NCBI GenBank assembly: GCA_963691705.1
Contig: OY829541.1
Location: forward strand, 54,297,931-54,361,930
Length of the DNA stretch: 64,000 nt
Source: Viola odorata
Lineage: Eukaryota > Streptophyta > Magnoliopsida > Malpighiales > Violaceae
Direction: 5' to 3'
The translations under genes were made by a program, and so were the position numbers. This document shows positions 22,130 through 32,571 of this stretch, one piece after another (within the stretch, counting starts at the first letter, position 1; every line of letters begins with the position of its first letter). The notes beneath the pieces were generated by a model that saw only the letters and a list, made by a program, of their open reading frames with translations, did not search any database and was not told the origin of the DNA.

Positions 22130-22662
22130 TGATAACAATTGAGACAGCCCTAACGGTACTAGCACACTTGCCGCTCCCGCCAGGACGATTTCCTATACGA
22201 CCTGTAAGACATCTTCATATCGCTAGAGAAACAGAGAAGAATTCCTAGGATGGTCGACATCAGCGGGGGGGGGGGGGGGGGGGACTCACGCGACTCTACA
22301 CGCACGGCATCATCCCATCCTAGGGACCCACGAGCTTATCGCTCCCGGCATCCCGTACGATATCGCTCTTGACGTCATCTGTCGGTATCGCTTGTGACGT
22401 CACCCTTTGATATCGCCTGAATTGTTATCGCCAGGTATCGTCGACCAGGCCTATAAGTACCCCTACTTTTCCAATCTGAAGGTAAGATCGAGATCACTAA
22501 GACGAACCTCTGTTATTTTCGAAACTCGGACTGACTTAAGCATCGGAGTGTCTACGCCGGAGCCCCCCCTCCGGCGCTTTGCAGGTACATTCGACGCTGA
22601 CCACCACTGTTCCGATCAACCACGACTCTGAATCTTACAAGATCGACAATCGAATCTTATCA
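22130..22662 (+). repeat. Tat-B 5' LTR
   Basis: 533 bp from TGATAACAATTG to GAATCTTATCA. It contains CCTATAAGTACC (promoter box, one base different from the 3' LTR's TATAAATA), a 20-G run at 22264-22283, and several GATATCGC/TGACGTCA words (TGACGTCA-type sites are typical binding sites for bZIP factors). Confidence 0.95.
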
Positions 22663-22664
22663 AA

Positions 22665-22683
22665 TGGTGCTTTCATTGAGAGC
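22665..22683 (+). other. Candidate primer binding site of Tat-B
   Basis: TGGTGCTTTCATTGAGAGC starts two bases after the 5' LTR and begins TGG, as expected for complementarity to a tRNA CCA end. I do not assign the tRNA isotype from memory. Confidence 0.6.
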
Positions 22684-22696
22684 TTTGGTATATTAA

Positions 22697-24690
22697 GTGA
22701 GCGTCCTTAATAGCCAAGCTCCATCTAGTCGGAAGATTGGAACGGTCATGATCACGGGATCGGAGTCCATCCGATCGTCATCCTCTAATATCCCTTTCTC
22801 AATCCGCAGACGTTTATTCCCTTTTGCTACTGCCGATCTCTCTATGACTACACAACCAATTATTTCGGGATCTCTGGACCTCTCGGTTGGAATTGCTGGG
22901 GGACCGGCCTCCTCGCAGACGGACATCTTGTCATCTCAGATAGCGGGGTCTGATTTCTCCACTTCTCTCTCTGGGGGATCTGTGCTTAATCATGAACATC
23001 CTTTTGCAATGGAAATAGCGACCCTTCGTTCTCGGCTGGAATATCTGACGGAAATGGCTGCAAGAGCCACGCCTGGTGCTTCTGGATCTAGTCTCCCTCC
23101 TCGCGTCATGTTTACACCATCTATTGTCACTGATCGACCTATATCACCGTTGTTTCCAGAAAACCTCCAGATGCCTTTATCCGCGGGAAATCCCCTGATT
23201 AGTGTTGAGCAGTTTATTCAAGGAAGAGTAGAGGCTTATGTACCGCAAATGCCGCAAGGTCTCCTCCTGCAAGGAGACAGGCAGCTTGTGGGGGTTAGGA
23301 ACCGATGGGACGGACGGAGGGAAGGAGCCAACAGAAGTCTGTCTCCCGAGTACAGTGAAAGATCCAGTAGTCGAAGGTATTGAAGTCGCTCGAACAGGAG
23401 CCGCAGTCGATCTCCTAGACGACATCCTACGCCAGGACCACGAAATAGGGGGCGTCAGGGCGAAATGTCTCCTCCGCGTCAGGCCCGTGAAATTCTTGAT
23501 GATACACCGGGCCACCCATTTAGCCGTCGTATAAGGCGTCACAGGGTCAGCCGGCGCGTGAAGCTTCCCACTGATGTTTATGATGGCACCAAGGATCCCA
23601 TCTCGCACATTAATAAAGTGAAGGATTTTGTTCAGTTTCAGACCCACAGTGATGCGGCGTTATGCCAAATATTTGTTATGACATTATCGGGAGTGGCTCG
23701 TCTTTGGTTTGAGGGTCTCTCTGGTGGATCCATTAATAATTTCTCGCAATTAGAATCTAAATTCCGGAGCAGAATTAGCACGGCAATTCCAATCAGGAAA
23801 TCTGCCGCCGCGTTATTTGACATACAACGAAGGCCTCAAGAAACCTTGAAGGAGTTTCTTAGTCGCTTCGATTTGGAAATGTCCTTAATGCTGGGCGTTA
23901 CCATTGATTTTGCTATAGAAGCTCTAAAAAGGAACTGCCGCTATAGAAAGCTGAAAGACGCGCTCATGGTGGATCCTCCAGTGACTTTAGATGCGTTAAG
24001 GCTTAAAGCCCACAATTACGTAAAAATGGAAGAGGAAGAAAACAGAGATAGGACGTATGATGCGTCACATGGGACATCTCAGATTACTACCGCTCCCACG
24101 AAGCCACTACCTGACGACCATTTTATTGACGATTACGCCAGGAGGAAAGACCATATCCCTAAGGCCTCCTACAAACAGAAGGGTCATTTTTCGAAGGGAA
24201 AAACCGGTGGTTCCCCCTCTCGACGTCACGGGGATTCTCACAAGAGCCGGACGTACGACCCAGATTTTCCTTCTCTTAACGTACCAAGGGCCGAGATTTT
24301 GGTGATAGCGGAACAGCAAAATCTTCCCATCCGCTACCCCGCGCCTACGAAACCAGGAGTGCTTCTAGGAAGGAGGGAAAATGCTTACTGTAAATTCCAC
24401 AAAGCCAGGGGTCATTCCACAGAAGCGTGCAGGGAGTTAAGATCGGCGATAGAACGCTTGGTAGAAGAAGGATATTTGGGAGAATTTGCTACCCAAATAA
24501 GAGAAGATGCCAGAAATAATCTTATGAAAAGGACAGTAGATGAACCACCAGTTCCTCCACGTGTTCCGCAAAAAGATGATGCTCCTAGAGGCAAAGATAG
24601 GGAAACTCTCGCGGTTGATGACGAATATATTCCTATGATTAACATTATCGTGGGAGGAACCCCTTATATGGACGAACCAGAACAATTGGC
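22697..24690 (+). pseudogene. Tat-B gag
   Basis: The first ATG is at 22748, although the frame is open from before it. One in-frame TGA at 23381-23383 interrupts an Arg/Ser-rich stretch (RSRSRSPRRH); the frame then continues. The gag core is recognisable: LPTDVYDGTKDPISHINK, then LWFEGLSGGSINNFSQL and TLKEFLSRFDLEMS. A CHHC-like motif (CKFHKARGHSTEAC) followed by ERLVEEGYLGEF near 24392-24485 is the usual gag-end motif of plant Tat elements. The boundary with protease is approximate. Confidence 0.85.
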
Positions 24691-26533
24691 AGCCGCGAAA
24701 AGAGATAAACGCACACGTGATGGCATTACGAAAAAAGGAGAGGCGATAGGCATATTGGATCGAATGGTATTATCCTTTTCCGAAGAGGACGAGAAAGGCG
24801 TCGTCTATCCGCACAACGATGCATTGGTGGTTACGCCCGTCATCGCCAGTCATGGAATCAGAAGAACTCTTATAGATAATGGGAGTGTAGTGAACCTCTT
24901 TTCGCTGGAAGCTTACAATCTCATGAAACGGCCTGACAATGAATTAACACCGAGCAAACGGCCTATAGTCGGTATTGATGGGGTTCCAATCCCTGTCACG
25001 GGGGTAATTACTTTGCCCATATATTTCCGAGAAGACACCTACAAGCGATCAGAGAACCTGTTGTTCCTTGTCGTGGATCTGAATCTGCCTTACAATGTCG
25101 TGCTCGGGCGACCTTTCCTCAACCGCTTTGGAGCGGTGATATCTCAGAAGCATTTAAAGATGAAATACCCCTCCTGGGATGGGGTAGTATCGGTAAAAGG
25201 CGATCAAAAGCTGGCGGCAGAATGCTACTCGCTCATGACTCAAAGAAGCTGGGATAGATACGTATGTATAGCAGTGGATCCCTATGAGCAGAGTGATGAG
25301 AAGCGTGCTCAACCTCTAGACAAAATGGTACCCATTCCGGCAATTGGCATAGAGGAAGAAAGTTTCCTGATCAGTGAAAAACTCAGCCCAGCGGAAAACC
25401 TTCAACTGGCCCGTCTGTTGAACAAATGCCAAGGAGATTTCGCGTGGAAGCCCTCCGATATGCCAGGTATATCGCGGGCAATAGCCGAATATCGTCTCAA
25501 TGTGGACCCAGATGCTAGGCCGGTAAAGCGACGCGCGTTCTCTAATGAAAAAGTGTTAGCGGTAGATAAGGAAGTAGCAAAGCTCCTTGACGCAGGGTTT
25601 ATCCGCGAAGTTCAATATCCCACCTGGCTAGCGAACCCTGTTCTTGTTCCTAAGCCCAATGGGGATTGGCGCATGTGCATCGAGTTCACAGATTTAAATG
25701 ATGCCTGTCCTAAGGATTGCTACCCGCTTCCTCGCATCGATCAATTAGTTGATCAGACCGCAGGATACGCTTATCTAAGCTCATTGGATGCCAACTCTGG
25801 ATATCATCAGATTCCCATGGCCCGGGAAGATGAAGAAAAGACTGCATTTCTCACTCCAAAGGCCACCTATTGTTATACGGCGATGCCGTTTGGGCTGAAG
25901 AACGCGAGCTTTCAAGATCACCTACGAGACTTAAAAGAAGTCTTTGACGTGATGAAAAAGTATCGCATGAAGTTAAATCCCCGAAAATGCATGTTTGCAT
26001 TTCAGACAGGAAGATTCTTGGGCTACGTGGTCAGCCAAAAAGGCATCCTGCCTAATCCCTCAAAGGTTAAGGCCATACAGGACATGATATCGCCAAGAAC
26101 CATCAAGGAGGTGCAAAGGCTAAGAGGGCGGGTCATTGCCCTTGGGCGATTCATTTCCAAGCAAGGAGAAAAGTGTCTCCCTTTTCTCAAAGTCATACGC
26201 AAGAAAGCCTCGTTCGGGTGGACCCCGGAATGTGAGGAAGCGTTTATCGGCCTAAAAGATTACCTATCGTCTGACTTACTATTGACGAGACCCGAAGTAG
26301 GCGATACTTTGTATTTGTATCTGGGCGCCGCGGATGAAGTGGTCAGTGTCGTCCTCGTTCGCGACGATAACCACTCTCATCGCCCGGTCTATTTTGTGAG
26401 CCACGTCCTGAAGGATGCGGAGCTGCGATACACCCGAATTGAAAAGATAGTGTTCGCTCTTATACAAGCCACCCGCAAATGGATCGATATTTTCAGTCTT
26501 ATTCCGTCATCGTACTCACAGACCAGCCTCTGA
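24691..26533 (+). pseudogene. Tat-B protease and reverse transcriptase, catalytic box deleted
   Basis: Open in the gag frame. The protease has RRTLIDNGSVVNLFSLEAY (active-site Asp in D-N-G-S, common in this lineage) and YNVVLGRPFLNRFGAV. The reverse transcriptase has VLVPKPNGDWRMCIEFTDLN, PLPRIDQLVD, SSLDANSGYHQIPM and CYTAMPFGLKNA. Directly after MPFGLKNA the sequence jumps to FQDHLRDLKEVFDVMKKY, so roughly 45-50 residues carrying the Y-x-D-D catalytic box are missing without breaking the frame. The connection and RNase H (RPVYFVSHVLKDAELRYTRIEK) follow. The frame is lost near 26480. Confidence 0.9.
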
Positions 26534-27285
26534 AAAGAATATTTCGAAAGCCTGAATCTTCCGGAAGAATGTTGATTTGGGCGCTTGAACTAGAGCAATA
26601 TGGATTGAGATATCAGTCTCGACCGTCCGTAAAAGCTCAGATCCTGGCTGATTTCATAGCGGAATGCACTTTTACAGAGGATCCTTTGGACGGCGTACCT
26701 GAAGCGGAATGGGGCAACATGGATCTCCCGTTCCCGGAAACCTACACGGACCTCTGGATCGTCCATGTGGATGGAGCTAAAAACCAAGAGCTGGCTGGAG
26801 CTGGAATTTTTATAAATGGGCCGCACGATATACAAATACGATACGTCATTCGAATCTTACAGTCGTTATCTAATAACGCGGCTGAGTATGAGGCATTGTT
26901 AGCCGGGCTCAAAATAGGGAAAGGACTTTCCTCTAAAGGGAGGCACGATACTGGAAGAACAGGAGACATGCGTCTAAAAATCTGTGGTGATTCCAAGTTA
27001 ATAATTGACCAGGTCTTGGGGCATTCTCAGGCCTGGGAACCCATTATGATTCAATATCTCGCCAAAGTAAAGCGAGAATTGTTGGAAATAAAGAAGGAAG
27101 GTATGCAAGTCAGCTTCGAGCATATCCCTAGGGAGGAAAACGCTGAAGCCGACAATCTAGCCAAGATGGCCGCGAATCCGGAAGCGTTCATACCCAAAGG
27201 TGTATACTATCGAGAGTTACCGGTACCATCCTTCATGGAAGAGCAAGCATCTTTATGCGTGGAGGAACGCGAAAGCGACTGGTGA
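26479..27285 (+). pseudogene. Tat-B RNase H end and second (archaeal-type) RNase H
   Basis: The frame here is shifted relative to the upstream pol. It begins with the last part of the first RNase H (VIVLTDQPLKRIF, WALELEQYGLRYQ) and continues into a second RNase H domain: VHVDGAKNQELAGAG, NNAAEYEALLAGL, GDSKLIIDQV and NAEADNLAKMAA. This extra domain is the hallmark of Tat elements. It ends at a TGA (27283-27285), after which integrase continues in the same frame. Confidence 0.85.
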
Positions 27286-27303
27286 ATTCCCGTAATCAAA
27301 TAC

Positions 27304-28515
27304 TTGAAATACGAGGAACTGTCTCAGGATACCGCTGAAAAGAAGAAGGTACTGAGACAGGCAGCTCGTTGTACATACTATGACGGGGATCTAATCCGAA
27401 GATGTTTTTCTCACCCTGCCGCCAAATGCATAACTGAGCAAGAAGGTCTTCACACCTTGCGCGAAATCCATGAAGGGGTATGTGGTATGCATGTGTCAGG
27501 CGGTACCCTGACAGCACAGGTCTTTCGATCCGGATTCTACTGGCCCACCATCCGAAGAGATTGCCACAATTATGTGCAAACCTGCCCTAAGTGCCAGGAG
27601 TTTGCCAAGATTCCTCGGCGGCCTGCCACTGAAATATCTGAAATTGTCGCCTCTTGTCCTTTTGCTAAATGGGGGATCGATATCCTAGGCCCATTCCCAA
27701 AGGCAAGGTCTCAACTGAAATTTGTGATAGTGGCGGTAGACTATTTCACTAAGTGGGCGGAAGGTGAAGCGGTTGCCACAATCACGGCAGAAAAAACTTG
27801 GCGTTTTTTCAAACATCAAGTTATCATGAGGTTTGGCGTACCTCGTGTCCTTGTTAGCGATAATGGAACGCAGTTCACCAGCCAGTTCTTTAAAGACCAG
27901 TGCTCAGAATTTGGAATCGAGCAACGATTTTCCTCCGTGGCTCATCCGCAAACTAATGGACAGGCGGAAGTAACCAATCGGAGCATCCTTAGCGGCATCA
28001 AGAAAAACCTGGAAGGGTCTAGAAAGAAATGGGCTAATGAGCTACCGTACGTGATGTGGGCATATCGCATGACTGTTAAGACTACCACCGGAGAAACACC
28101 TTTCGCGTTGGCCTTCGGGACCGAAGCCGTTACACCGGTGGAAATTGGGTCCATGAGCCTACGGGTAGCTCATTTTCGGAAGGAACTGAATGAGGAAAGG
28201 TTAAGAGCTAACCTGGACGCGTTACCAGAAGTCCGAGAGGAAATCCTTCTGAAAACGCAGCATTACAAAAGAAAGATGGCCCGTTATCATAACAGGCGCG
28301 TCAAAGAACGGTTGCTGAAACCCGGTGACCTGGTGCTCAGAGACAAGCGAGCGGCAGGGCAACGCATGGGAAAACTCAGTCCAAACTGGGGTGGACCATA
28401 TCGCGTCACCCACGTTGTCGGGAAAGGAGCCTATCATCTGGAGACTCTCGATGGTACACCCTTATCCAACTCTTGGAATATCGCTCGCTTGAAGTTATAT
28501 TACTCTAGAATTTGA
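27304..28515 (+). CDS. Tat-B integrase
   Basis: About 400 codons, open to the natural stop at 28513-28515, though cut off from upstream pol by the stop at 27285. The N-terminal zinc finger is intact (HEGVCGMHVSGG with CPKCQEF). The core has the D-D-E residues in KWGIDILGPF, VSDNGTQFTSQF and TNGQAEVTNRS. The C-terminal part includes GDLVLRDKRAAG and LSPNWGGPYRV. It is the only intact pol domain of this element, but it would need an upstream product to be translated. Confidence 0.85.
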   Translation: MKYEELSQDTAEKKKVLRQAARCTYYDGDLIRRCFSHPAAKCITEQEGLHTLREIHEGVCGMHVSGGTLTAQVFRSGFYWPTIRRDCHNYVQTCPKCQEFAKIPRRPATEISEIVASCPFAKWGIDILGPFPKARSQLKFVIVAVDYFTKWAEGEAVATITAEKTWRFFKHQVIMRFGVPRVLVSDNGTQFTSQFFKDQCSEFGIEQRFSSVAHPQTNGQAEVTNRSILSGIKKNLEGSRKKWANELPYVMWAYRMTVKTTTGETPFALAFGTEAVTPVEIGSMSLRVAHFRKELNEERLRANLDALPEVREEILLKTQHYKRKMARYHNRRVKERLLKPGDLVLRDKRAAGQRMGKLSPNWGGPYRVTHVVGKGAYHLETLDGTPLSNSWNIARLKLYYSRI

Positions 28516-29624
28516 TTTTATCTGCAGCTTTGATTTATGTCAACCCTAACCATGACTAACGCTCGATGAGAGAGCTTTCGTGGAAGTTTGTGGTTGTCTT
28601 TGTGCATATAGAAAAGGGGGTATTTTGGGGAAGTGAAAAGTCCTATCCTTGTGATGGTCGGTCTTGATCAGATGGCCCATTAAGTGAGGGCACTACCCAC
28701 CATACCTTGAATTAGCGTCGGATTGAAAGATCCTGGACGCCCCCGGGGGTGAAAAGTCCTATCCTTGTGATGGTCGATCTTGATCAAATGGCTCATTAAG
28801 TGAGGGCACCACCCGGTATCTCTGGGAGTGAAAAGTCCTTTTCTTGTATTGATCGTTCTCGTGGAGACGGCCCAACAAGATGAGGCACGTCCCAAAGAAA
28901 TAGAAACTCTGTTCTAGAAACAAGAATCCTATCTTAACGGCTGGGCTATTATGGCTAAGTCATTAAGTAAGGACACGGTTCTAGACGCGAGGGCAACGCC
29001 TAAAAGTGAAAATTCCCTAGCCTTGTGATAGCCGTCCCGATCCGACAGCTCACTAAGATGAGGCACTTTAAGGGCCGATCGTGAAATAAGGGAAACGCGG
29101 AGAATCGTGAAATCCCGGCTAGTAGCCAGATGAGTAATCCCTGGTGAAGTGTAGAGCTGATAGCGAAAAATGATTCCCGCGGGTTCCAGGGTAACGCCCT
29201 ATGATGGCAGCGGAAAGGCTCCTACGGGTAATTACTATCCCTTGTAACGTGTTTTTGTTACTAATAATTTACAATTGAGACTGCGCAGAATACTTTTCGG
29301 GCAGTGGGAGGAGCGAGGATCTCGTCAGCTGATCTATCGCTAGTCTTACCAGAAAAGCTAACCCGATACCAAATTCTATAATTTGGTGGGAGCGCTAAGG
29401 GTCTGTTCGGATAAGTAAGCGCATTGGGAAAACGTGGCGAAGATAACGCCAAAAGGGTTCGCGAGGAAGCAACTAAATAAAGGAAAGTCAGCAATAAAAG
29501 TGACTTGACCAGATCGATATGTTTAAAGAGGGCCACAAAATACAGACTTCGGTGGTCAAAATAATAAACAAAAAGTTAGTGACACTTGATCACTAAGGAA
29601 AGAGCGATAAAGCCTCGAAGCACG
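28516..29624 (+). repeat. Degenerate tandem repeats after Tat-B integrase
   Basis: The unit starting GTGAAAAGTCCTATCCTTG and ending near ATTAAGTGAGGGCAC recurs near 28634, 28750 and 28828, with more decayed copies near 29008 and 29100. Repeats between integrase and the 3' LTR are typical for Tat elements. The remainder to 29624 shows no gene. Confidence 0.7.
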
Positions 29625-31981
29625 TCAACCTTCGGGGTGCCTCCGTTTCCAGCCTGCCGCTTTAGCTCGGCGAAAGCCCTCCTCATTAAGGTGGCCAGAC
29701 TTTCGTTCGAAGGCGGCAGTGACCTCATCGGGTTTGTATGTGTCGACCCCGTGAACTTCCTCAAAGTAGGCAACCAAAATAGAGGCAGTCTGCTCGACAT
29801 GCCATAGGCTCTTACCAGCCGACTCTTCCTCCAGGGCAGCTTTCTCCTTGGCCAGGGAGGACTTCTCATTCTCCAAAGCAGTAACTTTAGCCCTCTCCGC
29901 TGCCAAGGCGGCCGACTGCTCTTCTGTCTGCTTCTGATGAGCCAGTAATAAGTTTGTGCGCTCCTCCAGCAACCTTTTCTTCTCATTCTGCTCTCGCGTT
30001 AATTCCCCCAAAGCAGAAGAAAGAGAGGCAGCCTGACGACGCACCTCCTCTGCCCAGTAATGGAATTTCATCAGATTGGTGAAAAGGTTGGTGCGTAAGG
30101 AGTTCTCCCTATCAAACGCGCCTTTAGAAAGAAAAGCGTCACGTTCAGCCGCAGACGCCAATACTTGGGAAGCCAATAAAGCCGAAACTTCATCCGAGCC
30201 ATCACCTCCTAATGCCGCCAGGCCGGTGTTACGGAAATCATACAGTCCAACCTGGTGGGTTACAGGGTTAGCCCCATCTATCGGACCAAGGTCCGCCACA
30301 AAGTTGAAAGTGGTACCTCCTCCGCCATAACGATCCCGAAGAGGAATGCTTGAAGGAGCAAATGCCAAAGGAGAAGGAGGGTGAACCTGGGTGGACGAAC
30401 CCCCTGGAGCAAGATAAGTGCCATGGGGCTGATAACCTGAAAGATCCTGCAAGACCTCTTGATACCCCGGATTAGAGGAATATGCGTGAGCAGGACCGCC
30501 AAAAGAATTGGGCGAAACCCCGAAGGTATCGCCTGTGCCTAAATTCTCCAAAAATTCTGACTGATTCCCCCCCTGGGGAACAGCCGTAGAATCAAACCCG
30601 TCCGCAGACTTACTCCCCATCCCGGTGGTAGAGGAAGATGGATTTCTGCCCTCATCTTCCGGCCGCTGTCTCTTCTTGGAGCCAGTCAACACGTGTCTTA
30701 TATTCATATCGCCTGAGGGAGGAACGAAGGTAGCAACAACGGCAGTGTCCTGCCAAGAACGCAATATGAAACATAGAAAAGAGAAATCAAACGGCGATTG
30801 ACGACGAGATATGACATATCATGATTAAAAGGCACCCTTACTGTATCAGTATGGGGAAGAGGCGCTTCTGAAGAGCCTGCCGCGTCTGGAGAAGGTGTAA
30901 GAGCAGCGACACTTCTCATTTTTCTCTTCTTTTTTCCTTTGGCAATGGCCTTAGGAGCCTTAGAAGAAGAAGGTTGGGCAGGAGGAGCAGCGATGGTCAC
31001 AAGGGGAACGCCTGAAGGAATGTCAGAACCCCTCACACCGATCGAAGAAGAGGAAACTTGAATAAGAGTAGCGGAAGTAGCCGGAAGATCGGCAGGATTG
31101 TCAGTCGCTTCCGTGGAAGTAGCTCTTTCCTTTTCTTCTCGCTCTTGAGCCCTTTTCAAGCGTCTCCTTACGCTCTCAGGTCTATAATTGGGATCCGTCG
31201 CTGCGAAAGCACAAAATAGCGTCAGCATTAGTATCAGCGATAGTAAAGAAAGGAGTAACGCGACACTCACGTTTAACACAAGATCGAATGTCCATTCTAC
31301 AGGCCACTTGGCGAATGTGAACGCTGATTTCCAGTTTGAGCAATGTGTTTAACCAGTCTTGCTCACGTTTCGGAAGGGTCCCTGGTCGGCTCCAGACGTT
31401 GTCATCCACGTTTTGATTAAAACCAGATCGCCACCAGGAACCAAGATCTCTAGGAAGATCTATCACAAAAAACTCCTTTTTCCAGCCATCAACGGAAGAC
31501 TCGATATGGAGGAGTTTCCAAGTAAAAGACTTCAGAGAGTCATCGTCAAAACGGGGCGATATTGTTATCACCCCCCGGCATTTCATCAGCTTAAAAAGAG
31601 ATTTAAGCAGTAGAAGGGAAGGGGAAGTAATCCCCTTGTATTTGCAAAGTTCCAGGAAACATAAACACAACAATAGGCATTTGGGGATAGTTGGGCCGGA
31701 GTCAAATCGCCAGCAACAAGCAACTCTTTGACAAAAGAGTCAATGGGAAGCCGAAAGCCATAACGGAACATTTGTGCATACATGACCCTACGATTGCCCG
31801 TCAAAACGCTGTTCAGACGTAGTGACTCAGGGGCAACAGTGGTTTTATAATCATCAGGAATATCAGCATTATGGGCGGCCAAATGCTCATGAAGAGCGGC
31901 CTCAGATGTGATAACACTAGACGTAATGTCCATCATTTTCTCATCGGCAGATTTCGACTCGGTACGGCGAGTCTTAGCCAT
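29625..31981 (-). pseudogene. Tat-B antisense gene 1, three exons, one frameshift
   Basis: The proposed exons are 31981-31271, 31200-30842 and 30749-29625. The donors are GTGAGT and GTAAGG, the acceptors CGCAG and GGCAG, and both junctions keep the reading frame. A one-base indel near 31650 breaks exon 1. Exon 1 (MAKTRRTESKSADEK..., MFRYGFRLPIDSFVKELL, LTPAQLSPNAY) resembles the domain often annotated as 'putative gypsy type transposon' in plant genomes. Exon 2 is Ser/Pro-rich with a basic run (KGKKKRK). Exon 3 ends in a long coiled coil (about 29780-30100). A TATAAAA box on the minus strand lies at about 32150-32156, about 170 bases upstream of the ATG. Function unknown; a nuclear DNA- or chromatin-associated role is only a guess. 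Confidence 0.7.
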
Positions 31982-32571
31982 GGCAGAATTAAAGAATTAA
32001 AAGATGAAGAAGACGATGGAAGAAAAAGGAAATACCTTCAGAGAAAAGCACTTCAAAGAGCCCTGAATAGTAGGGAGAAAATGAGACGGCCAAAAGAAAA
32101 TATGAGAAAGCGGGATGATAAAAGAAAAGTGAAAAGAATCAATTTTGGGTTTTATAACCCTAATGATCAAACGAAACGATGAATGCTGCAGTCGTTGCGT
32201 GGAAGCGGTATAAGGAACAGACTCAAGTAATGAGTGCAATCCTAGAAAAGCGCTACAAACACGCTAGCCCGTGGCGCTGGAAGAAATAGACACGTGTGCC
32301 TGCACAATCATGACTTTTCTAAGGAAAGGATAGCCAGTATTAAATGCTCTGAAAAGAAGGTACTATCTCTGGGGAAAAACAAGAGTGATATCATATGAAA
32401 AAAGATAACGCAAGATGGCGTTGATTAAAAGAATAGCGTTGGGGCAGAGCGGAAAGGCGAAATAAAAATCAAATAGCAATCAAATACAAATATTGTCGCA
32501 CAACAAGGCGTTATTACAAGACAAAGAAGCAAATAAGCGGAAAATCTTCTAAAGGGAGCAACCCCGATAAA
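31982..32571. other. Promoter and 5' leader of antisense gene 1, spacer to gene 2
   Basis: No gene is seen. It holds the minus-strand TATA box of gene 1 (GGGTTATAAAACCC, 32147-32160) and, on the + strand, a 32-bp segment (32109-32140) that recurs perfectly in inverted orientation at 34161-34192 inside antisense gene 2. Confidence 0.55.
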
